A DNA stretch of 64,000 bases, taken from contig JAEUVA010000012.1 of NCBI GenBank assembly GCA_016787045.1, positions 1 to 64,000 on the forward strand, read 5' to 3'. Both the position numbers and the translations under genes were made by a program. A model generated the notes under the pieces. The model saw only the letters and a program-made list of their open reading frames with translations. It did not search any database and was not told where the DNA came from. This document shows positions 26,817 through 35,660 of this stretch, in pieces; position 1 is the stretch's first letter; each line of letters begins with the position of its first letter. Origin of the DNA: Chitinophagales bacterium (lineage in GTDB: Bacteria; Bacteroidota; Bacteroidia; Chitinophagales; LD1).

Positions 26817-27845
26817 TTACTCATCCATCAGGAAAGTAAAACGGTCAATGTTTTTGAGGGCTATACCGGTACCTCTTACCACAGCTCTCAGAGGATCTTC
26901 AGCCACATGAACAGGTAACTTTGTTTTTTGGCTAATACGTTTATCTAAACCTCTGAGCAATGCTCCTCCACCGGTCAAGTACAACCCGGTTTTAAAAATA
27001 TCTGCCGCTAACTCTGGAGGGGTGGTTTCAAGTGCCTTGAGAATTGCTTCTTCTATTTTAGAAATGCTTTTATCAATGGCATGAGCAATCTCCGAATAAG
27101 AAACTATGATTTGCTTAGGAATGCCGGTCATTAAATCGCGGCCATTTACCGGAAAATCATCAGGTGGAGAATCAATATCCGTCAGCGCGGAGCCCACGTT
27201 TATCTTTATCATTTCAGCTGTACGCTCGCCAATCAGCATATTGTGTTGCCTGCGCATGTAGTCCACTATGTCCAATGTAAACTCATCACCGGCTACGCGA
27301 ATAGACTGATCGCAAACAATGCCCGAAAGTGCAATTACGGCAATCTCGGTTGTACCGCCACCAATGTCAATAATCATATTTCCGTTTGGCTCCTCCACAT
27401 CTATTCCTATTCCAATAGCTGCCGCCATTGGCTCGTGTACCATTTTCACCTCTTGACCGCCAGCTTGCTCAGCGCTATCTTTTACGGCACGTTTCTCCAC
27501 CTCAGTAATTCCCGATGGGATACAAATAACCATACGATAACGCGGTGGAAAAAGTGGTTTCTTTTGCCCATAAATCATACTTATCATTTCCCGTATCATA
27601 CTTTCTGCCGCTTTGAAATCGGCAATTACACCGTCTTTCAGCGGCCTCACGGTCTTGATGTTTTCATGCGTCTTTTCATGCATCTGCATGGCACGGTGCC
27701 CCACAGCTATCACCTTATCGGTGCGTCTGTCAATGGCTACAATAGAAGGTTCATCTACTACCACTTTATCGTTATGAATAATCAGCGTATTTGCTGTGCC
27801 AAGGTCTATGGCTATTTCTTGAGTCAGGAAATTAAATAATGCCAT
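26817..27845 (-). CDS. mreB: Rod shape-determining protein MreB (bacterial actin)
   Basis: Filament-forming ATPase that directs lateral wall synthesis. The 342-residue product shows phosphate-1 motif DLGTANTLI (15-23), VRPLKDGVIADF, phosphate-2 motif IDIGGGTTEIAV and the adenosine motif LTGGGALLRGLDKRI. Length and sequence are typical. It is the first gene of the minus-strand operon mreB-mreC-mreD-mrdA-rodA-M28. The 257-bp region upstream (27846-28102) separates it from the divergent OmpA-family gene and must hold both promoters; a TACTTTGG sequence on the minus strand near 27890 is a possible but imperfect -7 element. Confidence 0.97.
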   Translation of the reverse strand: MALFNFLTQEIAIDLGTANTLIIHNDKVVVDEPSIVAIDRRTDKVIAVGHRAMQMHEKTHENIKTVRPLKDGVIADFKAAESMIREMISMIYGQKKPLFPPRYRMVICIPSGITEVEKRAVKDSAEQAGGQEVKMVHEPMAAAIGIGIDVEEPNGNMIIDIGGGTTEIAVIALSGIVCDQSIRVAGDEFTLDIVDYMRRQHNMLIGERTAEMIKINVGSALTDIDSPPDDFPVNGRDLMTGIPKQIIVSYSEIAHAIDKSISKIEEAILKALETTPPELAADIFKTGLYLTGGGALLRGLDKRISQKTKLPVHVAEDPLRAVVRGTGIALKNIDRFTFLMDE

Positions 27846-28102
27846 GCAGGGGGGGCTGGTGTTTACCGTTTATTAAAATGGCGCCAAAGTAGAAAAAAAC
27901 CCGCCACAGTTTGTGCAATAAACACCAAGAAAATGTTGCAGAATTTTCTGTGCAGAAATAATCCGGCCATCTGGTTATACTTTAACCCTAAAAAAGGTTT
28001 GCTGTAAAGAACATTTTTGTTTTATTTGCGAGGTATCGTGTATATGGCTTTCAATCCGTATTCATGCCGTACATTAACTGAATTCTCATAGAAACCTGAC
28101 TT

Positions 28103-30115
28103 ATGACAAATAAATTTACTACTACTTTGTTGATGTTGGCCTTGTTCACTCCGGTATTTGTTAATGCCCAGAACGAAGCCCCTGAAAATGGCGCTGATAA
28201 GAAGGCAAAAAAGACTGAAAACACAGAAACAAGCCCTGAGAAAAAAGACGATGGTGCCAAGGTGAAAGATCGCCAAAACCAAACCGAGTTTTTTAAACCC
28301 GATATGGAGGCCTCGCAACATAATTTCTACAAAAGACGCGATATTTCCACACCATTACAACCCAGCTACGATCAAGATTCTGCAGTTTACCAAAAGGGTA
28401 AAAAGCGCGAAAAGCAACAGCAATCCTATATCAACAATCAGTATCTCTTCCCTGCAAAGCCAAAAAATCAGTGGGAGTTGGGAATAAACTTTGGGTCTGC
28501 ATTCATTAGTGGTGATGTGAAACCGTATGTGCACATTAAAGGGCTAATTCAAAATATTGGTGCCGGCTTTACAGTGCGCAAGGCGTTTGGCTACATGGGT
28601 TCTATCCGGTTTGGCTACAACTTTTATATGACTACCGGCCGCAACTGGGAACCGGATGAAAACTTACAGTTTAACCAAGCTTTGCGCGGGCGTTATGACT
28701 CTCGAGTAAATTACTGGAACAACCCCCGTTTGATGAAACAGAACACTACAGACTCATTGAACATGAACAAAATGTTTTTCTACAACTACCGCACTTACAT
28801 GCATGAGGTTCATGTAGCAGGGGTTTTGAGTTTTGGGAATATCAACTTTCATAAAGAAAGAAATATTATCAGCTTCTACCTTTTAGGCGGTGCAAGCGCG
28901 GCCATATATACCACATACATGGATGCGCTAAATTCAAATGGCGATGTGCATGATTTTTCTCACGTACATTCTCTCTTTTACAACGCCACAGCCAATAACA
29001 ATGTAACCGCAGCTTTAGACAAGCGAAAGGAAGCCCTAAAACGTTTAGATAATATTTTAGATGGAAAATATGAAAGCAAGGCCGAGCGAGAAAACAACGT
29101 ACCCGGAATTAAAGGGTGGGGATTTTTGCCATCGGGCACTGTGGGAGGCGGTATTCAATTTCACGTAACTAAATGGATGACATTGGGCATAGAAGAGCGT
29201 ATAATTATTTCAGGCAGCGATTTGTTAGATGGCTACCGTTGGCAGCAAGATGTGCACAATGGATTTACAAGAGATTTGGATAACCTTTCGTACACTTCTA
29301 TCAACCTATTGTTTCACTTAGGTAAAAAACGTACAGAGCCACTATACTGGCTGAACCCGGTACACCACACCTACAAAAAATTAGGAGAAGTAAACCCCGC
29401 CAGCATTGCAGATGACCTGAAGAAGGATGATGATGATGATGGTGTGCCTAACTGGTTAGACAAAGAACCAAACACCAAAAAAGATTGCCCTGTTGATACC
29501 AAAGGCCGTGCATTGGATAGCGACAAAGACGGAATAATTGATTGTGATGATAAAGAGCCATTCTCTGCTCCCGGCTATCCGGTTGATTCATTTGGTATTG
29601 CTATTATTCCACCAAACCCATGCTGCGATACCACCGGCTTTAGTGATGGCCCTGATGGACCGGGCGGACCAAATAGTGGCAAAGGCAAAAAAGGCGGCAG
29701 CGGTTATGACTGCTCTAAAATTGAGTTACCTGCTGTAGTGTTTGAAGATGATAAATACTACCTAGACCCTCAGTTCTACGGCAACTTACACCAAATTGCA
29801 GAGCGCATGCAAATGTGCCCCGATATGAAGTTGGTAGTAACCGGATTTGATGAGTCGCGCAATGACCAAAAATACAATGAGCAGTTAGCTTGGAACAGAG
29901 CCAATGCAGCAGTTGATTATTTGGTAGAGAAGTATGGTATATCTCGCGATAGATTTATAGTGAAATACCAAGGCGGTAAAAAAGCAGCTACCGGTACTGC
30001 TTACGAAAAGAAAATGAAAAATAAGGTAGAGTTCCGCTATGCTAACGATGGTGAGTCGGGCAATAGCAACCCACCTGCTCCACACCCTGGCTTAAAAGCC
30101 GGCTCTAACAAGTAG
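28103..30115 (+). CDS. OmpA-family outer membrane protein with calcium-binding repeats
   Basis: The 670-residue product has a signal peptide (ending VFVNA), a charged low-complexity linker (residues 23-110, Lys/Glu/Gln-rich), a DUF6089-like outer membrane beta-barrel region (about 120-420), thrombospondin type 3-like Asp-rich repeats (440-487, DDDDDGVPNWLD and DSDKDGIIDCDD), a Gly/Pro-rich hinge, and a C-terminal OmpA peptidoglycan-binding domain (about 550-650, with LVVTGFDESRNDQKYNEQLAWNRA). It probably tethers the outer membrane to peptidoglycan. A strong terminator follows. Confidence 0.88.
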   Translation: MTNKFTTTLLMLALFTPVFVNAQNEAPENGADKKAKKTENTETSPEKKDDGAKVKDRQNQTEFFKPDMEASQHNFYKRRDISTPLQPSYDQDSAVYQKGKKREKQQQSYINNQYLFPAKPKNQWELGINFGSAFISGDVKPYVHIKGLIQNIGAGFTVRKAFGYMGSIRFGYNFYMTTGRNWEPDENLQFNQALRGRYDSRVNYWNNPRLMKQNTTDSLNMNKMFFYNYRTYMHEVHVAGVLSFGNINFHKERNIISFYLLGGASAAIYTTYMDALNSNGDVHDFSHVHSLFYNATANNNVTAALDKRKEALKRLDNILDGKYESKAERENNVPGIKGWGFLPSGTVGGGIQFHVTKWMTLGIEERIIISGSDLLDGYRWQQDVHNGFTRDLDNLSYTSINLLFHLGKKRTEPLYWLNPVHHTYKKLGEVNPASIADDLKKDDDDDGVPNWLDKEPNTKKDCPVDTKGRALDSDKDGIIDCDDKEPFSAPGYPVDSFGIAIIPPNPCCDTTGFSDGPDGPGGPNSGKGKKGGSGYDCSKIELPAVVFEDDKYYLDPQFYGNLHQIAERMQMCPDMKLVVTGFDESRNDQKYNEQLAWNRANAAVDYLVEKYGISRDRFIVKYQGGKKAATGTAYEKKMKNKVEFRYANDGESGNSNPPAPHPGLKAGSNK

Positions 30116-30137
30116 ACCTTACTATTAATCCAAATAG

Positions 30138-30167
30138 AAAAGCCACATCGTTTAGGTGTGGCTTTTT
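30138..30167 (+). terminator. Intrinsic terminator after the OmpA-family gene
   Basis: AAAAGCCACA (30138-30147) pairs with TGTGGCTTTT (30157-30166) across a 9-nt loop; the T-run continues to 30167 and then GTTTT. Confidence 0.85.
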
Positions 30168-30253
30168 TGTTTTAGCTATTGCTACACAGATTACATACAT
30201 CGGCTGCGTTTGCTACATTAGCCCGATATCCTAAAAACGATTTATAAAGAACT

Positions 30254-31747
30254 ATGAAAAAAATTTTAGTAGCCAACCGAGGTGAAATAGCTCTTAGAGT
30301 GATGAAGAGCGCCCGCGAAATGGGCATAAAAACTGTTGCCGTATATTCTGAAGCCGATAGAAATTCACCACATGTACGCTATGCCGATGAAGCGGTGTGT
30401 ATTGGCGCTGCTCCATCTAAAGAAAGTTATTTGTGTGGTGAAAAAATTGTAGCGGTAGCCAAAAGTTTAGGAGTAGATGGCATACATCCCGGTTACGGAT
30501 TTTTGAGTGAAAACGCAGCGTTTGCAAAGTTGGTTGAAGAAGCCGGTGTTACATTTATTGGCCCCACACCTGACTCTATTGAGATAATGGGCAGCAAACT
30601 GGCAGCTAAAGAAGCTGCTAAAAAATTCAACATACCAATGGTACCCGGGAGTGAAGGTGCTATAAATACCGTTGAGGAGGCAAAACAGATTGGTGCTGAA
30701 ATTGGTTACCCAATATTGATAAAAGCAAGTGCCGGAGGTGGTGGCAAAGGTATGCGGGTGGTAAACAATGCCGGAGAGTTAGAAGAGCAAATGCAACGCG
30801 CACAAAGCGAAGCACTCAACTCTTTTGGCGATAGCAGTGTGTTTATAGAAAAGTATGTGGGTTCGCCCAAACATATAGAGGTGCAGATACTTGGCGATAA
30901 CTATGGCAACATCGTTCATCTGTTTGAGCGAGAATGTTCCGTACAGCGCAGACATCAAAAAGTGGTTGAAGAAGCCCCCAGTTCTTGCCTTACCCCGGAA
31001 AAAAGAAAAGCTATAGGCGAAGCAGCGGTAATGGTTGGCAAGAGTTGTGCCTACATTGGCGCAGGTACTGTTGAGTTTCTGGTAGATGAACAACTTAATT
31101 TCTATTTTTTGGAAATGAATACCCGCTTACAGGTGGAGCATCCGGTAACAGAAATGATAACAGGGATTGATTTAGTAAAAGAGCAGATAAAAATTGCACG
31201 TGGAGAAAAGTTGAGTTTCAAGCAAGAAGAAATAGAAATACGTGGACATGCCGTAGAACTCAGAGTGTATGCAGAAGACCCTCTCAACAATTTTTTACCC
31301 GATATTGGTAAGCTCCAACAATATAAAAAGCCCGAAGGCCCGGGTGTAAGAGTAGATGATGGTTATGAGGAAGGAATGGAAATTCCGATTTACTATGACC
31401 CTATGTTAGCTAAACTCATTGGTTATGGCAAAGATCGCTCTGAGGCCATTAGCAGATTACTGCGCGCCATACAAGATTACAAAATAGTAGGTGTAAAAAA
31501 TACGCTTCGTTTCGGGCAGTTTGTTTTGCAGCATCCAAACTTTGTATCCGGTGAATTTGATACTCATTTTGTAGGTAAGCATTACAATCCGGAATTACTA
31601 AACTCTGAAAACGAAGATGAAATGAATATAGCTGCATGGATTGCAGCTCATTTGTATACTAAAAAATCCAACACAACTACTACGGCTAACCAGAAACTAT
31701 CTGTTAGAAAAACTGATTGGTACAAAAACAGAAGCAGCCACCGGTAA
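30254..31747 (+). CDS. accC: Biotin carboxylase subunit of an acyl-CoA carboxylase
   Basis: ATP-grasp enzyme that carboxylates biotin on the carrier protein, the first half-reaction of acetyl-CoA (or propionyl-CoA) carboxylase. The 497-residue product shows the N-terminal ANRGEIALRVMKSA, the ATP-binding glycine loop ASAGGGGKGMRVV (about 158-170), FIEKYVGSPKHIEVQ, ECSVQRRHQKVVEEAPS and EMNTRLQVEHPVTE. A C-terminal extension of about 45 residues (from about 455) exceeds the E. coli AccC length. The carrier and transferase subunits are not adjacent, so the cognate acyl-CoA cannot be decided from context. Confidence 0.93.
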   Translation: MKKILVANRGEIALRVMKSAREMGIKTVAVYSEADRNSPHVRYADEAVCIGAAPSKESYLCGEKIVAVAKSLGVDGIHPGYGFLSENAAFAKLVEEAGVTFIGPTPDSIEIMGSKLAAKEAAKKFNIPMVPGSEGAINTVEEAKQIGAEIGYPILIKASAGGGGKGMRVVNNAGELEEQMQRAQSEALNSFGDSSVFIEKYVGSPKHIEVQILGDNYGNIVHLFERECSVQRRHQKVVEEAPSSCLTPEKRKAIGEAAVMVGKSCAYIGAGTVEFLVDEQLNFYFLEMNTRLQVEHPVTEMITGIDLVKEQIKIARGEKLSFKQEEIEIRGHAVELRVYAEDPLNNFLPDIGKLQQYKKPEGPGVRVDDGYEEGMEIPIYYDPMLAKLIGYGKDRSEAISRLLRAIQDYKIVGVKNTLRFGQFVLQHPNFVSGEFDTHFVGKHYNPELLNSENEDEMNIAAWIAAHLYTKKSNTTTTANQKLSVRKTDWYKNRSSHR

Positions 31748-31785
31748 ACAGTAGCTGCTATCCAATCAGTTCCCTGTAAAATGTT

Positions 31786-32930
31786 CTACTTCGCGTCTTT
31801 CATATAATTCTCTAATGCAGTAATAATAGTTGGATTGTTTGGCAGTGGTGCCATAAGGTGTAGTTTTAATCCCTTCTCAATAATTGCATCAGCGGTAGTT
31901 TTTCCGTACACGCCAATCTTAAGATTTCCTTGTTTGAACTTCGGAAAATTGTGAAACAAGGAATGTATACCGGTTGGGCTAAAGAACAGCAGAATGTCGT
32001 ATTGTTCTAAGTTAACATCCTTTAAATCGTTTGGCACTGTGCGATACATCACCCCTTCGGCATAATTAAAGTTATTGGCTTGCATGAAGGCCGGTATTTC
32101 ATCCTTCCGTACTTCTGCACATATATACAAAAAGCGAGTTGCGTCTCTATGCTTCATAAGCAGCATTCGCAACTCTTTGTTATTGTGCAAGTCACCAAAA
32201 AAAACTTTACGCTTTCTGTACTGTGTGTACTTCTGTAAATAAAGTGCAATAGCTTCGCTGGTACAGAAAAATTTTGTTTCCTGACTCATTTTTACACGCA
32301 GCTCTTCGCAAATACGGAAAAAATGATCAATTGAATTTCGGCTGGTAAAAATTATTCCACCGTAGTCATTCAAAACAATTCGCTGTTTTCTAAAATCTTT
32401 TCCCGGTACGCCCTCTACAGTAATGAATGGCTTGAAAGTAAACTTCACTTTAGTACGCGCTTCCATATCAAAATATGGCGACTTAGGCCCTTCGGGCTTT
32501 GGTTGCGCTACTAACACATGCTTTATTTTGGTTTTGGGTTCTTTAGAGATATAGTCCTGATAATTGGTTTCCACCCGTTGTGGAATGATGATTTGTGGCT
32601 TAGATACTGTCGGTTGCGCAGATACCGGCTTAGCAACTGTAGAGGTGTTGCTTTTTGATTTCGGCTGCTTCTTGGAACTTTTAATAAAAGAAGAAGCGCT
32701 CTTCTCAGGCGATGTCACATCGGCCTTTTTAGATAGAGCGCTTCTACTGTTGGATGTTTTACTGTCCTTGGCCTGTTTCCTTGAAACGGCTTTGCGGACA
32801 GCGGGCTTAGCGAAAGCAGCAGATTTAACTACTTCTTTTTTTTTGCTACTTTCTTAGCCGCTTTCTTCGCAGGCTTTTTAGCCGCTTTCTTGGCTACTTT
32901 TTTAGCCGCAGCTTTTTTCTTTGTTGCCAT
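31786..32930 (-). CDS. hemD: HemD-like uroporphyrinogen-III synthase with H1-like tail; frame broken at A9
   Basis: Residues from about 150 on match Bacteroidota HemD, which cyclises hydroxymethylbilane to uroporphyrinogen III: VLVAQPKPEGPKSPYF, VEGVPGKDFRKQR, IIFTSRNSIDHFF, CTSEAIALYLQKY and LLFFSPTGIHSLF are visible. This frame has no ATG upstream of that domain (only GTG at 32718). The ATG at 32930, two bases after the DUF4271 stop, begins a 33-codon Lys/Ala frame (MATKKKAAAKKVAKKAAKK...) that ends at TAG 32831. A -1 shift or one extra A at the A9 run (32836-32844) joins the two into about 381 residues with continuous Lys/Ala/Ser/Pro-rich composition. Options are programmed frameshifting, transcript slippage or a homopolymer sequencing error. 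Confidence 0.72.
32834..32846 (-). other. Slippery A9 run (A AAA AAG heptamer) inside hemD
   Basis: In the frame opened at 32930 the codons read GCA AAA AAA AAG AAG TAG. A AAA AAG in this phase is the same heptamer used for -1 frameshifting in E. coli dnaX. A -1 slip gives GAA GTA GTT and continues into the HemD domain. Nine consecutive A residues would also favour RNA polymerase slippage. No upstream Shine-Dalgarno-like stimulator or strong downstream stem was obvious to me. Confidence 0.55.
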
Positions 32931-32932
32931 GG

Positions 32933-33826
32933 TTAGGAAACTGTTTTGGTTAACAATTTGATAAATAGAAACAGCATTGCTATTTCTTGTGTACAAACGT
33001 AAATAATAAAATGATATATACTTCTGTACATCAATTTATACGATGTGGATAACACTCTCCATAACAACAATATAAGAAAAATTAAGCAAACAAACAAAGT
33101 TAAATAATACACTATGTATAAATATTTTCCGGGTGCTGTGTAAAAAACAAATAGAGCCGGAATCAGCGACAGACCGAGGGTTTTGCAAATAGTTGAAAAA
33201 ATAAATACATATTCTTCAGCAGCTTGTTTCATTTCAAAAACATATCCACTAACTTGAATGGCAAAAAGCTTTGCGATGTAAAAAAATGTGAATAAAAAAA
33301 TGAGAAAGAGTATGGAAGTGAAATTTTCTAAAGTGTTTACACCAAAAATTTTGACAAGAATAAATCGCACATACAAACTCATAACTAAAATAAAGTTAAG
33401 GTGTAAAAGAAATGATGAGAGAGTAATCTCTGATGTTTGCGTGCGAAGCACCTGTTGAGCCATATTACTGTTTACCAATGATTGCAACAAATCGCTCAGT
33501 TCTTTATTGAAAGCTGTTTTGACGTACGTAACAGCACAGAGCAAAACTACCAATACAAAAAAAACGTACTTATTACTTCCGTGCGGAGATAGCTGCTGCA
33601 CATCATACCTATGCGCTTTACCGGCTGAATTCAAAAGCAAGCTGCCGGTGTAGTTCTTCGCAAAATAATCTGACTCTATTGAGTCTTTTAAATATTGTGC
33701 ACGCTGTACAGAATCAGTATTGAAGGCAACTAACCCGGTAGTATCAGACGCTATGCTCTCTGGCAGATGGCAAAAAAGCGATTGAGCGCAAAACAACAAA
33801 CCCAAAAGCAGTAAAATATTTTTCAC
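32933..33826 (-). CDS. DUF4271 family membrane protein
   Basis: The 297-residue protein has an N-terminal signal or anchor segment (MKNILLLLGLLFCAQSLF), a periplasmic stretch of about 70 residues, then about seven hydrophobic segments between residues 85 and 295. Position and pattern match the Bacteroidota DUF4271 family, commonly found next to hemD; function unknown. It starts one base after the Omp85-like gene stops and its own stop is two bases before the hemD tail ATG, so translation is probably coupled. Confidence 0.8.
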   Translation of the reverse strand: MKNILLLLGLLFCAQSLFCHLPESIASDTTGLVAFNTDSVQRAQYLKDSIESDYFAKNYTGSLLLNSAGKAHRYDVQQLSPHGSNKYVFFVLVVLLCAVTYVKTAFNKELSDLLQSLVNSNMAQQVLRTQTSEITLSSFLLHLNFILVMSLYVRFILVKIFGVNTLENFTSILFLIFLFTFFYIAKLFAIQVSGYVFEMKQAAEEYVFIFSTICKTLGLSLIPALFVFYTAPGKYLYIVYYLTLFVCLIFLILLLWRVLSTSYKLMYRSIYHFIIYVCTQEIAMLFLFIKLLTKTVS

Positions 33827-35599
33827 TTAGAAATAATTGACGTACCCAATATGAATTTTTGAATCATTGAAGGTTAGCTTATTTCCTAATTGCCGGCCCA
33901 TAGCATAGGTAATGCCAAATATACCGGCTTTGGTTTCTATGGCACCGGTTACACCAAAACCAAACGGGAAATCATTTTTAAATGTAGAATACCGAACATC
34001 CTGTACCATGGCAGCATTGAAGAACGCGCCAAAGTATGAATTCTTTGAAAGCAAAAAACGGTACTCTACATTGGCCATTACATAGTATGGTGTAAAAATT
34101 GATTGATCATCAAACCCACGCAAAGAGTTGGTGCCTCCCAACCGAAACATTTCGTTTGTAAAAATTCTGCGACTGAAGAAATACTTCCCTTCTATGTTTG
34201 TTTTAATAGTGTGCCGGTTAGCGAGTTTCCAGTATTTGTCAATGGCCAAACCTACTCTACATTGAAAAGATTTGAGCCGTATAGTATCATAAAGCTCTCC
34301 AAAGGTATTTCCACTAACTTCGTCTTTTAGGGTTGCTATAGTATTGTTTCTTTTAATCTGCTTAACTCCGGCAGAACCACTAAACCGCAACACATAACCA
34401 CTCACCGGGTTAAACCGGTAATTCAACTGCTGTAGAAAATACTCTAACGCAAACTCATTGGACGATACATCTAAGTTGCCAGGCAGCGTGCGGGTTGTTT
34501 TAATTCGGGCGGTATCTACATTCAATATTATGGTAGAGCGCTGACGGTAAGATGCCTGCACATAATTGCTGCCAAGCAACTGGTAGCGTATGCCATAGTC
34601 CCCATCCAGGTCTATATAGGTGGTATCGCGTTTGTACAATTCAAATTTGGCATTGATGCCCAAAGGCAATCCGGCAAGGTACGGAAAGCTAACACGCGCG
34701 TCCAGTCGTTGTGTTTTGGGTTGTAGCTTTTGCCATTCAATAAAAAACTCTTCGCCAAGACCCAATAAACTGAACAAATGAAAACGCGCTTCACCGGTTA
34801 CCAATAATTTTTGGCCGCTACTGCCGGGCAATAAACCAAGTAGAAAATTAAACTGACTGGCTTTGCGGTCGCGCAAAAAGAGATTGACGGTGGCTTTGCC
34901 GTTTTGAAATTCAACCTGGTGCGGTTGAATGGACTCTACAAACTGAAGTTCATTAATGCGTTGAGTAATGCGTCTGATATTTGTTTCATTGTATGGCTTG
35001 CCTGTTTTGATGCCTAGGTAGCTCCGCAAAAACATACGCTTTACTTTTGTTTTGCCGTTTATGCGTAGGGTGTCAATCAATATCAAATCATTTTTCTCCA
35101 ATTTCAAAGCGGCTTCATAAAATGCTGCATTAGGTATTATGCTATCTAAACGGATAGCTGCAAATGGGTAACCGTTGTTCTCGCAAGAGCGAAGTATCTT
35201 TTCTTTAATAGTATTAGCTTCGGTAAGCGTTACCGGTTTTTGTGCATTTAACTTTTGCTTGGTATTTGACTCCGCCAACAAAGCAGACTCTACGTTCCCA
35301 CTGCTGAGCAACAGCTTCTCCAATTTTTCTCCTACATAAATATGCGCTTGAACAGACACCGAATCTACGCACACACTATCTACAGAAACTGCAAGGTATC
35401 CGCCATTTTGAATTTTCAGTATTAACTTACTTAGCTCTGTTAGCGCTTCAGATGAATCTTTGTGTAAAGTTTTGTAGCTAAACCTCCCTTCAAAAAATGA
35501 AGTTGGCTTATCTGTATTTGCTACCCGCAAAACAAATGTACGCTGCGCCACAGCCACGCACCAAAAACTAAGCAGGAGTATGATAAAAAATAAACGCAT
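33827..35599 (-). CDS. Omp85/BamA-TamA-like outer membrane protein
   Basis: The 590-residue product has a signal peptide (ending CVAVAQ), POTRA-like segments in the first 230 residues (for example LRINGKTKVKRMFLRSYLGIKTGKPYNE) and a C-terminal beta-barrel rich in alternating aromatic residues. The Omp85 loop-6 signature appears as FRLGGTNSLRGFDDQ. It is shorter than a full BamA, so an accessory translocation/assembly role is more likely than the essential Bam core. A -7-like TATCTTCG lies shortly upstream on the minus strand (near 35614-35607). First gene of the Omp85-DUF4271-hemD operon. Confidence 0.8.
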   Translation of the reverse strand: MRLFFIILLLSFWCVAVAQRTFVLRVANTDKPTSFFEGRFSYKTLHKDSSEALTELSKLILKIQNGGYLAVSVDSVCVDSVSVQAHIYVGEKLEKLLLSSGNVESALLAESNTKQKLNAQKPVTLTEANTIKEKILRSCENNGYPFAAIRLDSIIPNAAFYEAALKLEKNDLILIDTLRINGKTKVKRMFLRSYLGIKTGKPYNETNIRRITQRINELQFVESIQPHQVEFQNGKATVNLFLRDRKASQFNFLLGLLPGSSGQKLLVTGEARFHLFSLLGLGEEFFIEWQKLQPKTQRLDARVSFPYLAGLPLGINAKFELYKRDTTYIDLDGDYGIRYQLLGSNYVQASYRQRSTIILNVDTARIKTTRTLPGNLDVSSNEFALEYFLQQLNYRFNPVSGYVLRFSGSAGVKQIKRNNTIATLKDEVSGNTFGELYDTIRLKSFQCRVGLAIDKYWKLANRHTIKTNIEGKYFFSRRIFTNEMFRLGGTNSLRGFDDQSIFTPYYVMANVEYRFLLSKNSYFGAFFNAAMVQDVRYSTFKNDFPFGFGVTGAIETKAGIFGITYAMGRQLGNKLTFNDSKIHIGYVNYF

Positions 35600-35660
35600 T
35601 ACTTTGCGCGAAGATAACGCATAAAATGCACCTTCATTTTACATCGCATCAATAAATAGT

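Noticed and set aside
32831-32930. 33-residue Lys/Ala peptide as a complete independent histone-like gene
   Set aside because: The H1-like composition continues past its stop in the -1 frame and joins the HemD domain without a stop, so it is better read as the start of hemD; kept only as a possible short product.
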